From the NCBI GenBank assembly GCA_021828605.1, contig JAJZEG010000289.1:1-21997 (forward strand): a DNA stretch of 21,997 nucleotides, in the 5' to 3' direction. The notes under the pieces were generated by a model. It was not told the origin of the DNA. It did not search any database and was given only the letters and a program-made list of their open reading frames with translations. Origin of the DNA: Pseudomonadota bacterium. GTDB lineage: Bacteria > Pseudomonadota > Alphaproteobacteria > Acetobacterales > Acetobacteraceae. This document shows positions 1 to 7,347 of this stretch, in pieces. Position numbers and translations under genes: made by a program. Each line of letters opens with the position of its first letter. Position 1 is the first letter of the stretch.

Positions 1-1323
1 GGGGAGTGCCAGTTTTTCGAGGTTGGCCGCGTAGGGCATCGGCACGTCGAGCCCGGCGACGCGGAGCGGTGGTGCATCGAGCCAGTCAAAGGCGTGCTCA
101 GTGATTTGCATGGAAATTTCTGCGCCAATCCCGGCGAACGGCCAGCCTTCTTCGATGGAGACCACGCGATTGGTTTTTTTCACTGAGGCGACGATGGTCT
201 CGATATCGAGGGGGCGAATGGTGCGCAGATTGATCACTTCGGCGGAAATACCCTGCTGGTCGAGAAGGTCGGCGGCTTTCAAAGCGACATCGACCATGAG
301 CGAAAACGCGACGAGGGTGACATCCTCGCCGGGCCGCTCGATTTTCGCTTTTCCGATGGGCAGAATGAAATCCTCGTCGGTTGGCACAGCGAACTTATGG
401 CCATAGAGAATTTCGTTTTCGAGAAAAATGACCGGGTTGGGGTCGCGGATGGCGGCGCGCAGCAGGCCTTTGGCATCGGCGGCGGAATAAGGCGCGACCA
501 CTTTCAAGCCCGGACAATGGGCATACCAGGAGGCGTAGCATTGGCTATGCTGGGCGCCCACCCGCGCGGCGGCGCCGTTAGGGCCACGAAACACAATCGG
601 GCAGCCCATTTGGCCGCCGGACATATATAAGGTTTTTGCAGCGGAGTTGATGATTTGATCAATCGCCTGCATCGCAAAATTGAAGGTCATGAACTCGACG
701 ATGGGTTTGAGGCCGGACATGGCCGCACCGACCGCCATGCCGGTGAAACCATGTTCGGTAATCGGCGTGTCGATGATGCGCTTGGCGCCAAACTCGTCAA
801 GCAGGCCCTGGCTGATTTTGTAGGCGCCCTGATATTGGGCGACTTCCTCACCCATTAGAAACACGTCCTGATCGCGGCGCATTTCAGCGGCCATTGCGTC
901 GCGGAGCGCCTCGCGCACGGTGAGTTCGCTGGTTGCACCCCAGTTTTTATCGTCGGCAATCGGCGCTTGTGGTTGCACGGTGGGTTGAGCGGGGGGTTGA
1001 GCGGGGGGTTGGGCTTTCGGTTCGGCTTTGGAGGTTGGCGCTGCGGATGGTTCGCGCGCGCGCGGTGCGTCGGGCTTTTCACCGGCACGTCCAATAATTG
1101 CGATGGGCGCGTTGACCGCGACATTATCGGTGCCTGCTGGCACCAGGATTTTTAGCAACTCGCCCTCATCGACCGCTTCGACTTCCATGGTTGCTTTGTC
1201 GGTCTCGATTTCGGCTAACACATCGCCCGATTGGATTAGGTCGCCGACCTGTTTCAGCCATTTGGCGAGCTTGCCCTCGGTCATGGTTGGCGAGAGCGCT
1301 GGCATCAGGATTTCAGTGCTCAT
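1..1323 (-). CDS. pdhB: Pyruvate dehydrogenase E1 component subunit beta with N-terminal lipoyl domain (C-terminus cut by window edge)
   Basis: This is the beta subunit of the thiamine-diphosphate-dependent E1 of the pyruvate dehydrogenase complex, which decarboxylates pyruvate and reductively acetylates lipoyl groups on the way to acetyl-CoA. I translated 441 codons from the ATG at 1323 to base 1. Residues 1-80 form a biotinyl/lipoyl domain (starts [20 protein letters not shown]) with the lipoylated lysine at K43 in [11 protein letters not shown] Pro/Ala/Gln-rich linker at about residues 88-117 follows, then a transketolase-like pyrimidine-binding domain ([38 protein letters not shown]) and the C-terminal transketolase domain ([26 protein letters not shown]). 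About 20 residues are probably missing at the edge. A lipoyl domain on E1 beta is typical of alphaproteobacteria. Only 3 nt separate it from the pdhA stop, so the two are co-transcribed and probably translationally coupled. Confidence 0.97.
   Translation of the reverse strand, partial: MSTEILMPALSPTMTEGKLAKWLKQVGDLIQSGDVLAEIETDKATMEVEAVDEGELLKILVPAGTDNVAVNAPIAIIGRAGEKPDAPRAREPSAAPTSKAEPKAQPPAQPPAQPTVQPQAPIADDKNWGATSELTVREALRDAMAAEMRRDQDVFLMGEEVAQYQGAYKISQGLLDEFGAKRIIDTPITEHGFTGMAVGAAMSGLKPIVEFMTFNFAMQAIDQIINSAAKTLYMSGGQMGCPIVFRGPNGAAARVGAQHSQCYASWYAHCPGLKVVAPYSAADAKGLLRAAIRDPNPVIFLENEILYGHKFAVPTDEDFILPIGKAKIERPGEDVTLVAFSLMVDVALKAADLLDQQGISAEVINLRTIRPLDIETIVASVKKTNRVVSIEEGWPFAGIGAEISMQITEHAFDWLDAPPLRVAGLDVPMPYAANLEKLALP
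989..1012 (-). repeat. 12-bp tandem repeat in the pdhB interdomain linker
   Basis: Two adjacent copies of GCGGGGGGTTGA (plus-strand reading; the last base of the second copy differs) encode repeated Ala-Gln-Pro-Pro units in the flexible linker between the lipoyl and E1 beta domains. The 12-bp unit keeps the reading frame, so changes in copy number would only lengthen or shorten the linker. A related, diverged copy (TGGGTTGA) sits immediately before. Confidence 0.75.
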
Positions 1324-1326
1324 TAA

Positions 1327-2388
1327 TCAGGTCTCCACCAGAATATCAGTCCAAAGCTCAGCCTCAGCGGGCTCGGGGCTCGCTTGGGCAAAATCGGCGG
1401 CTTCGGCCACGCGGGTTTTGATTTTCGCGTCAATCGCTTTAAGCGCCTCGGCATCGACACCGAGCGCTTCGAGTTCACGGCGTGCCAGATCGATACAATC
1501 ATGTTCGGCGCGCATTTTTTCGACTTCGTCGCGGGTTCGGTATTTGGCGGGGTCGGACATTGAATGACCACGATAACGATAGGTCATCATTTCCAACAAA
1601 TAAGGCCCCTGCCCTGCCCGGCAATGCGCGACCGCTTGCATGCCCGCGCGCTTGACCGCGAGCACATCCATGCCATCGACCTGCAGGCCGGGAATGTTCC
1701 ACGGCGCGCCGTTTTTGCTCAGATCGTGCGAGGCGGAGGCGCGTTCGACGCTGGTGCCCATGCCGTAACGGTTGTTTTCGATAATGAATATCACCGGTAG
1801 TTTCATCAAGGATGCAAGGTTGAAACTCTCGAAGACTTGGCCTTGATTGGAGGCGCCTTCGCCAAAATAGGTCAGGCAGACCTGATGATTGCCGCGATAA
1901 TGGTTGGCGAAAGCGAGGCCGGTGCCGAGCGAGACCTGCGCGCCGACAATGCCGTGGCCGCCATAGAAGCCCTTTTCCTTGGAGAACATGTGCATCGAGC
2001 CGCCTTTGCCGTGCGAATAGCCGCCGGAGCGACCGGTCAGCTCGGCCATCACGCCTTTGGGGTCCATGCCGCAGGCGAGCATATGCCCGTGATCGCGGTA
2101 GGAGGTGATGACTTGGTCGCCCGCATTGATCGCGTGCTGCATGCCGGTGACCACCGCTTCCTGGCCGATATAAAGATGGCAAAAGCCGCCAATCAGGCCC
2201 ATGCCGTAGAGCTGGCCTGCTTTTTCCTCGAAGCGGCGGATCAGCAGCATGGTCTCGTAGGCATGCAGTAAAGCGTCGCGGTCCATGATGGCGTCGGGCT
2301 GGGAGGATTTTTTCTGCGCGCCTGATCCTGATTTAGCCTTGGGCGTTGGCGCGGATTTCGCCACCGGTTTCGGCTGACGCTTGACCAT
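1327..2388 (-). CDS. pdhA: Pyruvate dehydrogenase E1 component subunit alpha
   Basis: This is the alpha subunit of the pyruvate dehydrogenase E1 heterotetramer; it binds thiamine diphosphate and Mg2+ and works with the adjacent pdhB product. The ATG at 2388 gives 353 residues and has a perfect GGAGG six bases upstream. The open frame extends further to 2490, but without a better ribosome site. A Lys/Pro/Ala-rich N-terminal tail of about 30 residues precedes the catalytic domain. Family signatures in order are LLIRRFEEKAGQLYGMGLIG, TSYRDHGHMLACGMDP, the thiamine diphosphate motif GEGASNQG...NLASLMKLPVIFIIENN, and the phosphorylation-loop region YRYRGHSMSDPAKYRTRDEV. The stop lies 3 nt before pdhB. 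Upstream is ftsB, the usual alphaproteobacterial neighbour. Confidence 0.97.
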   Translation of the reverse strand: MVKRQPKPVAKSAPTPKAKSGSGAQKKSSQPDAIMDRDALLHAYETMLLIRRFEEKAGQLYGMGLIGGFCHLYIGQEAVVTGMQHAINAGDQVITSYRDHGHMLACGMDPKGVMAELTGRSGGYSHGKGGSMHMFSKEKGFYGGHGIVGAQVSLGTGLAFANHYRGNHQVCLTYFGEGASNQGQVFESFNLASLMKLPVIFIIENNRYGMGTSVERASASHDLSKNGAPWNIPGLQVDGMDVLAVKRAGMQAVAHCRAGQGPYLLEMMTYRYRGHSMSDPAKYRTRDEVEKMRAEHDCIDLARRELEALGVDAEALKAIDAKIKTRVAEAADFAQASPEPAEAELWTDILVET

Positions 2389-2672
2389 GTATTCCTCCAT
2401 CCGCTGATTGCTGCCGCACATCCCATGCAGCATGATTTCAGGTCTATACACTGCACCGAAATTGGCAAGATCGTGACTTAGATCCGGCACCTTGTGCGGC
2501 TGTGCAAGCAGGACGATGAGGCGCCAGCATAAGCGGGGCGGTTGCGATTCCCATGGAAATAGTCACCAAATTCAAGCATTTTAGGCTGACGCAATGGGCA
2601 GGCTGCTCCCCGCAGTTCAACGGGTTGGGCGTATCAGCCATGCAATCGGGCGCTGCTTTATCGGCGGGTCGA
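2389..2672. other. Intergenic region between ftsB and pdhA
   Basis: This stretch of 284 bases has no convincing gene. Open frames crossing it on both strands lack family signatures and ribosome sites and run antisense into real genes. On the minus strand a TATAGA hexamer (plus 2443-2448) about 55 bases before the pdhA start could be a -10 box, with only a poor -35 (ATCTTG) 17 bases upstream. pdhA could have its own promoter here, but the evidence is weak. Confidence 0.3.
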
Positions 2673-2987
2673 TTATGGGGCCGGATGATGCAACGGAACC
2701 ACCAAATCATGCGGATTAGCGAGGTTCAATACCGCGCGGCTGCGTTGGTTGAGCATGTCGGCTTCGATCTGATGATCGCGCATCGCATTGTCTCGGTTTT
2801 GCCAATAAAGCTGTTGGTCAATGATGTGGGCCTGCAAGGCGAGGGCTTTGACATAGAGCGCGTGATCGGCAGCTTGCGCGCGCAGGCCGCGCGAGCCGCG
2901 CATCGCGTTCACCCCGGAATAGACGATCAGACCGATCAAAATGGACGGTATGATCAACGATCGCAGAAACTTTTTAAGCTTGATCAC
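2673..2987 (-). CDS. ftsB: FtsB/DivIC-like septum formation initiator
   Basis: This 104-residue protein resembles FtsB, a small bitopic component of the divisome that forms the FtsQ-FtsB-FtsL complex in the inner membrane. The N-terminus is short and basic (MIKLKKFLRS), followed by one membrane segment at about residues 10-28 (LIIPSILIGLIVYSGVNAM). An alpha-helical, coiled-coil-like periplasmic part rich in Ala, Leu, Gln and charged residues (about 35-90) follows. The start is GTG at 2987 with a weak upstream AAGG; the nearby ATG is out of frame. The assignment rests mainly on size, topology and location directly upstream of pdhA, where alphaproteobacteria usually carry this gene, often after eno. 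Sequence identity within this family is low. Confidence 0.82.
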   Translation of the reverse strand: MIKLKKFLRSLIIPSILIGLIVYSGVNAMRGSRGLRAQAADHALYVKALALQAHIIDQQLYWQNRDNAMRDHQIEADMLNQRSRAVLNLANPHDLVVPLHHPAP

Positions 2988-3168
2988 GACATTACCTTAC
3001 CCGATATCACGGTTATGCCTTGTTGTTGCGCCGTTTCGCAAGATCAAAAATCACCGCATCATCGGGGCGGCAAGATGACAAATTATTTAGTCATAAATCA
3101 TGCGTGAACTTGCCACAGGGTTGCCACCATCAGGGCCAATACCAGCTGTCATAGCGATGGAGGATCAG

Positions 3169-3519
3169 ATGTCTCGCTCACGCACGATTACACGCATATT
3201 GGTTGTTGGCCTGGTTGGCCTTGGTATTGCGGCGGCGACAGCCACTGCACAGGCTGACCCGCCGCATTGGGGCCGTGATGGATGGCGGCATGGCGACTGG
3301 CATCGCGGCTGGCAGCAGCAGCGGGAGAATGATGATAATGGATGGCGTGGGGGTTACGCGCCGCCGCCGCCGCCCGGCTATTATCCGCCGCCGCCGGTGT
3401 ACTACGCCCCACCGCCGCCGCCGGTTTATTATGCGCCGCCGCCGCCACCGCCGGTTTATTTCACGCCGCCGGTCTTGTCGTTCGGAATTAATGTGCCGTT
3501 CGGCGATGGTGATCACTAA
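3169..3519 (+). CDS. Small secreted Pro/Tyr-rich protein, function unknown
   Basis: This protein of 116 residues starts at the ATG at 3169, which has GGAGG six bases upstream. Residues 1-28 form a clear Sec signal peptide: basic MSRSRTITR, a hydrophobic core ILVVGLVGLGIAAA, and a likely cleavage after TAQA. The mature N-terminal half is rich in Trp, His, Arg and Gly (WGRDGWRHGDWHRGW). It is followed by three or four repeats of five to seven prolines plus (V/G)YY (about residues 64-103) and a C-terminal LSFGINVPFGD tail. Similar poly-Pro/Tyr exported proteins are common and uncharacterised in alphaproteobacteria. It probably sits in the periplasm or on the outer membrane. The repeat region could interact with cell wall or metal, but nothing in the sequence settles that. 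Two hairpins follow the stop. Confidence 0.8.
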   Translation: MSRSRTITRILVVGLVGLGIAAATATAQADPPHWGRDGWRHGDWHRGWQQQRENDDNGWRGGYAPPPPPGYYPPPPVYYAPPPPPVYYAPPPPPPVYFTPPVLSFGINVPFGDGDH

Positions 3520-3537
3520 TCAAGGTGAAAGTCAGCG

Positions 3538-3563
3538 GTGCGCGATGGTAGCGCACTGATTTT
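3538..3563 (+). terminator. Weak hairpin after the Pro/Tyr-rich gene
   Basis: GTGCGC (3538-3543) and GCGCAC (3551-3556) pair perfectly around a 7-base loop, followed by TGATTTT. The stem is only six pairs and the T-run is short. It could act as a first, leaky terminator ahead of the stronger one at 3577. Confidence 0.35.
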
Positions 3564-3576
3564 GAACGGCGAATTG

Positions 3577-3610
3577 AAAGCATGATCGATGGATGTCGGT
3601 CATGCTTTTT
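3577..3610 (+). terminator. Rho-independent terminator between the Pro/Tyr-rich gene and ribA
   Basis: AAAGCATGATCGA (3577-3589) pairs with TCGGTCATGCTTT (3596-3608), a 13-base-pair stem with one G-T pair and a 6-base loop, running directly into five T residues (3606-3610). The A-run on the left side means the hairpin could also help stop the opposing ribA transcript, although the T-run on that strand is shorter. Confidence 0.85.
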
Positions 3611-3697
3611 CATGTGTGCTCACTGGATCGCGTTAACCGTCGCGAAAGTTTTTCGGTGTACAACCGTGATGCGATGAGGGTTCAACGCGCGGGGTGG

Positions 3698-4867
3698 TCA
3701 GTTGGGGGAGTCCGATGACGGGCGGCCCATCAAATGGCCGAACCGCTTTTGTTTGGAGTCCAGATAATGGTCGTTCACACCGTTCGAGGGCATGACATGG
3801 GGGACGCGCAGGGTGACATCGATGCCGCAGGCCGCCAGTCCGGCGATCTTGCCGGGGTTATTGGTCAGCAGGCGGATATGATCCAAGCCAAGAGCGCGCA
3901 GCATTGAGGCGGCGATATGAAAATTGCGCTCATCGGCTTGCCAGCCCAAGGCGCGATTGGCGTCCAGCGTGTCCAGGCCGCGATCCTGCAACGTATAGGC
4001 GCGTAATTTGTTGATCAGGCCGATGCCACGGCCTTCCTGGGCGAGATAGAGTAAGGCGCCGCCGCCTACATCATTCATCCGGCGAATGGCTGATTTTAGT
4101 TGCGGGCCGCAATCGCAGCGCAACGAGCCGAGCAGATCGCCGGTGAAACATTCTGAATGGATGCGCACTAAGGGGTTGGCTTGGCTGACCGGATCGCCGA
4201 CCAGGATCGCCATATGTTCGATACCCTGATCGAGCGCGCGAAAGGCGACCAGCCGGGCGTCTGGCGCGTCTTCGAGCGGGATTTGTACTTCGGCGACACG
4301 GGTCAGCGTGGCGGCGAGTTCGGTGGGGTAGGCCAGCAGATCGGCGGCGGGCACGGCGAGCAAGCCGGCGCCATCGGCGCGTCCGGCCCAGCCGGGTTGC
4401 ACCGGCGCCACGATCATCGCCGGGAGTAGACGGGCGAGTTTGCCCAGGGTCAGGGCCGCTTGCGCCGCCGTAGGGGGGGACACCCGCGCGAAATCTGGCA
4501 GGATTTGTTCGAGAGTGGGGTCGGCCGCGCGACGCACAGCGTCTAGATCGATCAGGGGGCGCGCGAGGGCGAGGGCGATTATTTCATCGGGGTCCGACAG
4601 GTCTTGGCCGAGGATGGCCGCCGCGCGGGATGCCGCGAGCAGCAGCCGGGCGGGCCCGACGCCGAGCCGATCAATGAGGCGCAACCCTTCGGCGCCGACG
4701 GTTTCAGCGGGCACCACGATCAGCGGGGCGCGGGTGGCGAGCACCACCGGCACGCCACGCCGCGCTTCGGCAATGCAGCGATGCACCGCGCGGGTGCGCG
4801 CATTATCGAGTAAAGGCGGCTCGGCCAAAGGCGGAATTTGCTTCGCGGGCGGGGTGGGCTTGGTCAT
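3698..4867 (-). CDS. ribA: GTP cyclohydrolase II
   Basis: The enzyme opens GTP to 2,5-diamino-6-ribosylamino-4(3H)-pyrimidinone phosphate, formate and pyrophosphate, the first committed step of riboflavin synthesis in the cytosol. The C-terminal half matches E. coli RibA closely. It has the zinc cysteines in HSECFTGDLLGSLRCDCG (C240, C251, C253), then YLAQEGRGIGLINKLRAY, DTLDANRALGW, RLLTNNPGK and HYLDSKQKRFGHL. The N-terminal roughly 190 residues resemble the position of a RibB-type domain but lack its acidic catalytic motif, so this is probably a degenerate, non-catalytic version rather than a bifunctional enzyme. I chose the ATG at 4867 (389 residues). The frame is open to an ATG at 4933, and none of the candidates has a good ribosome site. 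No FMN riboswitch is visible upstream. Confidence 0.93.
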   Translation of the reverse strand: MTKPTPPAKQIPPLAEPPLLDNARTRAVHRCIAEARRGVPVVLATRAPLIVVPAETVGAEGLRLIDRLGVGPARLLLAASRAAAILGQDLSDPDEIIALALARPLIDLDAVRRAADPTLEQILPDFARVSPPTAAQAALTLGKLARLLPAMIVAPVQPGWAGRADGAGLLAVPAADLLAYPTELAATLTRVAEVQIPLEDAPDARLVAFRALDQGIEHMAILVGDPVSQANPLVRIHSECFTGDLLGSLRCDCGPQLKSAIRRMNDVGGGALLYLAQEGRGIGLINKLRAYTLQDRGLDTLDANRALGWQADERNFHIAASMLRALGLDHIRLLTNNPGKIAGLAACGIDVTLRVPHVMPSNGVNDHYLDSKQKRFGHLMGRPSSDSPN

Positions 4868-5057
4868 TGGCAATCGCATCGTGTCATGGCCGAGATATGG
4901 CGCTTTCGCGGCGTGCTGCAAAGGGTGAGGCATTAGGGGCTGGCGTGGCGGCGCTCACGCGCATGTGTAAGGGGGGTGTGCGCAAAGCCGTGCGAAATAC
5001 TATATATCACAGCGCACAGACCGATTCGCGTATGGCACAAGCCGAAGGACACGGGAT

Positions 5058-5753
5058 ATGGCGACTCAGCAAACCATTTTAATCGTTGATGATGACGCGG
5101 TGTTGCGCGGCATGCTGGTTGAGCATTTGCACGCCGATGGCAGTTTCAATGCGACCGAAGTGGGCAGTATTGCCGAGGCAGAAACGGCGATCGGGCGCGG
5201 TGATACACGGTTCGATGCGGTGATATTGGATGTGGGCTTGCCCGATGGCGATGGGCGGACACTCTGTGCGCGGTTGCGCGAACGCGGCCATAAAATGCCG
5301 ATCATTATGCTCACCGGTGCCACCGAGGAAACCGATGTGGTGCAGGGCTTGGAGTCCGGCGCCAATGATTATGTGGCAAAGCCGTTTCGACTGAATGAGT
5401 TACTGGCGCGGGTGCGCGCGCATTTGCGCGATTTTGAAAATAGCGCCGATGCCGTGCTGCAAATTGGCCCGTACGTGTTTCGGCCAGCGCAAAAACAGTT
5501 GCATGACCCGGTGGCTAATCGGCGGATCCGCCTGACCGATAAAGAGGCGGCGATTTTGAAGTTTTTGTATCGGGCGGGCGGCAAGCCGGTGGGGCGCGAT
5601 GTGCTGCTCAACGAGGTTTGGGGCTATAATGCGACGGTAACCACCCACACGCTGGAGACCCATGTGTACCGGCTGCGCCAGAAAATTGAGGCCGATCCGA
5701 CCGATATGAGCCTGCTATTGACGGCGGGCGGCGGCTATCGGTTGAATATATAG
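5058..5753 (+). CDS. OmpR/PhoB-family response regulator
   Basis: This two-domain transcription factor has 231 residues. The receiver domain (about 5-120) has the acidic pair in VDDD, the phosphoacceptor D58 in VILDVGLPDGDG, T86 in MLTGA and K108 in YVAKPF, so it should be phosphorylatable. The winged-helix domain (about 132-231) has the family pattern LTDKEAAILKFL, VGRDVLLNEVWGY, TTHTLETHVYRLRQKIE and the C-terminal GGGYRL. No histidine kinase is adjacent, so the partner must be elsewhere. The start ATG at 5058 follows an AAGGACACGG stretch. It is divergent from ribA across about 190 bases (to 4867). The signal and target genes cannot be told from the sequence. Confidence 0.93.
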   Translation: MATQQTILIVDDDAVLRGMLVEHLHADGSFNATEVGSIAEAETAIGRGDTRFDAVILDVGLPDGDGRTLCARLRERGHKMPIIMLTGATEETDVVQGLESGANDYVAKPFRLNELLARVRAHLRDFENSADAVLQIGPYVFRPAQKQLHDPVANRRIRLTDKEAAILKFLYRAGGKPVGRDVLLNEVWGYNATVTTHTLETHVYRLRQKIEADPTDMSLLLTAGGGYRLNI

Positions 5754-5801
5754 GCGATGACCCCGTGACGGGCGCAGCGGGGCGGGTTATGGGGGTTTGA
5801 C

Positions 5802-5878
5802 GTCTCCGTAGCTCAGTCGGATAGAGCACAGGATTCCTAATCCTGGGGCCGTGGGTTCGAATCCCGCCGGGGACGCCA
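5802..5878 (+). tRNA. tRNA-Arg, anticodon CCT (reads AGG)
   Basis: It folds as a full cloverleaf. The acceptor arm GTCTCCG pairs with CGGGGAC, the D arm is GCTC/GAGC, the anticodon arm CAGGA/TCCTG encloses the loop TTCCTAA (anticodon CCT), and the T arm has the GGTTCGAATCCC signature. The discriminator is G and CCA is encoded. It follows the response regulator by 48 bases. Genes for this tRNA are frequent integration sites, and the accessory genes just downstream fit that. I did not find a second copy of its 3' end in the window. Confidence 0.96.
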
Positions 5879-5972
5879 GCTTGGAACAGAACTGCGGCTG
5901 CCGAGCGTCGCTGATTTTTACGCGCGAGGCGGCTGCGACGGTCTGGTCTTTTTGCGCGCCAGCGGTCACGAT

Positions 5973-6335
5973 TCAGCTGGCCTTGCGCGACCAATTCAGC
6001 GGCAGATCGAGTTCCACCCGGTCATGGGTTACGGTTGGCGTAATACGTCCCCGCTCGCCGCGCTCCAGTCGGACCAACCCATAGCCAGCCATCGTTCTTA
6101 ACGTCCGCGACAGGTTCGACTTTGCCTTGCCGGTGATCCGCGCCAACTCGTCCAGCGATCCGGGCGCCTGCTCGATGATCACCCGTAAAAGATCACGGTT
6201 ACCCGCCGACAGCACCCGCGCAAATGATTCAGTCGAGGTAAACCAGACCTTCGATTCATTATGCGCAATCCGCCGTTCGCCGCGCGCGACCGCCATGGTG
6301 CGGGCTTTTTTCTTGTCGGATTGCCCCAATTTCAA
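5973..6335 (-). CDS. HVO_A0114-family DNA-binding protein (TumA-like antitoxin), probably N-terminally truncated and orphan
   Basis: The protein contains the winged-helix signature of this family: KVWFTSTESFARVLSAGNR, LLRVIIEQAPGSLDELA, GKAKSNLSRTLRTM and YGLVRLERGERGRITP. Members are usually the antitoxin of TumE-type toxin (DUF6516) pairs and repress their own operon. Here no toxin gene is next to it. The 5' end is doubtful: the frame starts at a TTG (6335) without a ribosome site, and the first ATG (6296) would cut into the conserved ARGERR region. The coding frame overlaps the tail of a broken gene (6259-6679) by 77 bases, and the two look joined by a deletion. The DNA-binding domain itself is intact, but whether it is translated is uncertain. 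Confidence 0.68.
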   Translation of the reverse strand: MKLGQSDKKKARTMAVARGERRIAHNESKVWFTSTESFARVLSAGNRDLLRVIIEQAPGSLDELARITGKAKSNLSRTLRTMAGYGLVRLERGERGRITPTVTHDRVELDLPLNWSRKAS

Positions 6336-6679
6336 CCAAACCGTCCATCGCGTCTTTGATCCCTGCGTAGCTCATTTCTCCGCTGCCACCAGTGGCATTC
6401 GGCGCTCGGGCAGATCTGAATACGCCAGATTGGAGTCCACGGTGACTAGCGTCGGAAATAGGGGGACCCTTCAGACACAATCGAGTGTCTTAAAAAATAT
6501 ACGTAAACTGCTACTTCATAGGGTTTGAGGTCTGGCATAAGCGGGTCAACAACGTCGCTAATAATGTCGGGCAATTCTAACCCGGAGAGCGCCCGGAACT
6601 CATTTGTCCGCTCGGCTTGTGCTAACTCGCTTTCGAGTTTGGAAAGTAAGGCGCTCATTTCGCTGATTGTTCGATTCAC
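6259..6679 (-). pseudogene. Frameshifted, C-terminally truncated helix-turn-helix gene
   Basis: Two overlapping frames read as one protein. The first (GTG 6679 or ATG 6658, stop TAG at 6446-6448) gives a Leu/Glu-rich helical N-terminus and then PDLKPYEVAVYVYFLRHSIV. The second continues as GLQSGVF and then GEMSYAGIKDAMDGLVEIGA down to 6259. Removing one base near 6450-6456 restores a single frame (YFRASHRGLQSGVF). The layout, with a helical start, an LKPYE...YLLRH block and then a winged-helix half, is that of small helix-turn-helix proteins found in genomic islands and phage-derived regions. After GAIRQE the expected tail is absent and the sequence runs into the next gene. I cannot name a function; a programmed frameshift is possible but less likely than decay. 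Confidence 0.65.
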
Positions 6680-6700
6680 GATCAGAGGTTAGCATATAAG

Positions 6701-7102
6701 TCAACTCTGCATACCTATCTCGGGTGGAACGTAGATCAGAACGACGCCACGCAGCCAATCGACCAAATGGTCAAAGTTAAAACGCCCGGTTTCATGCGCT
6801 TGGGCGATAAACGTAAAGGTTTGGTCAGAGTCAGCCTGCACATCGCCGCCATTGATTGCCAGAAACGTGTAGGTGACCGCAAAGGCGGTGCGCTTATTGC
6901 CGTCGATAAACGGGTGATTTTGTGCCAGACTTTCCCATAAGGCGGCGGCTTGTTCGATGAGATCAGCGTAATACCCTGTTTGCGGGCGATATAAGGCTGC
7001 TTGCAACAAACCAGGATCGCGAAGGCCGAATGCGCCGCCATAACGCTCGATCTGATCCTGGTGAATGGCTAATACCTCAACAAGAGTGAGATAGTCGGTC
7101 AT
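6701..7102 (-). CDS. doc: Doc-family toxin (death on curing, Fic fold)
   Basis: This toxin of 133 residues belongs to a type II toxin-antitoxin pair. The Fic-fold catalytic loop HPFIDGNKRTAF (about residues 64-75) matches the Doc form of the HxFx(D/N)GN(K/R) motif. The N-terminus has the usual LTLVEVLAIHQDQIERYGG and the GLRDPGLLQAALYRPQ block. Doc from phage P1 phosphorylates elongation factor Tu and stops translation; the same activity is likely here because the motif is complete. The ATG at 7102 overlaps the antitoxin stop by 4 bases (ATGA), so the toxin is translated after its antitoxin. Confidence 0.93.
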   Translation of the reverse strand: MTDYLTLVEVLAIHQDQIERYGGAFGLRDPGLLQAALYRPQTGYYADLIEQAAALWESLAQNHPFIDGNKRTAFAVTYTFLAINGGDVQADSDQTFTFIAQAHETGRFNFDHLVDWLRGVVLIYVPPEIGMQS

Positions 7103-7329
7103 TCAGCCAGTTTTTGATAGAGCGTGCCGAAGGTTTGATGGCTTGCTTGATAGGCGGCCATGACATTGGGGCGTGGCTTGTTTTGTTTGCGCTTCTCGAT
7201 CAGATCAGCCAATGCCTCATCGACGAGGGCCTGCAACTGCCGCCCTTCATTGTGGGCGAGCGTGCGGACCATCGATAGGATTTCAGAATTGACTTGGGTC
7301 GCGAATTTCTCACGGGTTTGAATTTTCAT
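7099..7329 (-). CDS. Antitoxin of the Doc pair, ribbon-helix-helix-like
   Basis: The protein has 76 residues and is encoded directly upstream of doc with an ATGA overlap. The N-terminal half (KFATQVNSEILSMVRTLA, then GRQLQALVDEALADLIEKR) has the strand-helix-helix pattern of Arc/CopG-type repressors rather than the Phd fold. The C-terminus (MAAYQASHQTFGTLYQKLAE) is the extended segment expected to bind and block the toxin. The start ATG at 7329 has GAGGGAAGG just upstream. The three repeats upstream at 7348-7374 are the likely binding sites for autoregulation. The type of fold is inferred from pattern only. Confidence 0.85.
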   Translation of the reverse strand: MKIQTREKFATQVNSEILSMVRTLAHNEGRQLQALVDEALADLIEKRKQNKPRPNVMAAYQASHQTFGTLYQKLAE

Positions 7330-7347
7330 GCCTTCCCTCGGATCACG

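Noticed and set aside
1837..2271. 144-codon open frame on the plus strand inside pdhA
   Set aside because: It is fully antisense to a clear pdhA with all motifs; Ala/Gly/His-rich composition is that of a shadow frame.
2553..3107. 184-codon open frame on the plus strand
   Set aside because: It runs antisense through ftsB, has no ribosome site or family pattern, and ftsB fits the conserved location upstream of pdhA.
4868..5057. Possible FMN riboswitch upstream of ribA
   Set aside because: The conserved RFN-element segments were not recognised in this region; ribA therefore shows no riboswitch signal here.
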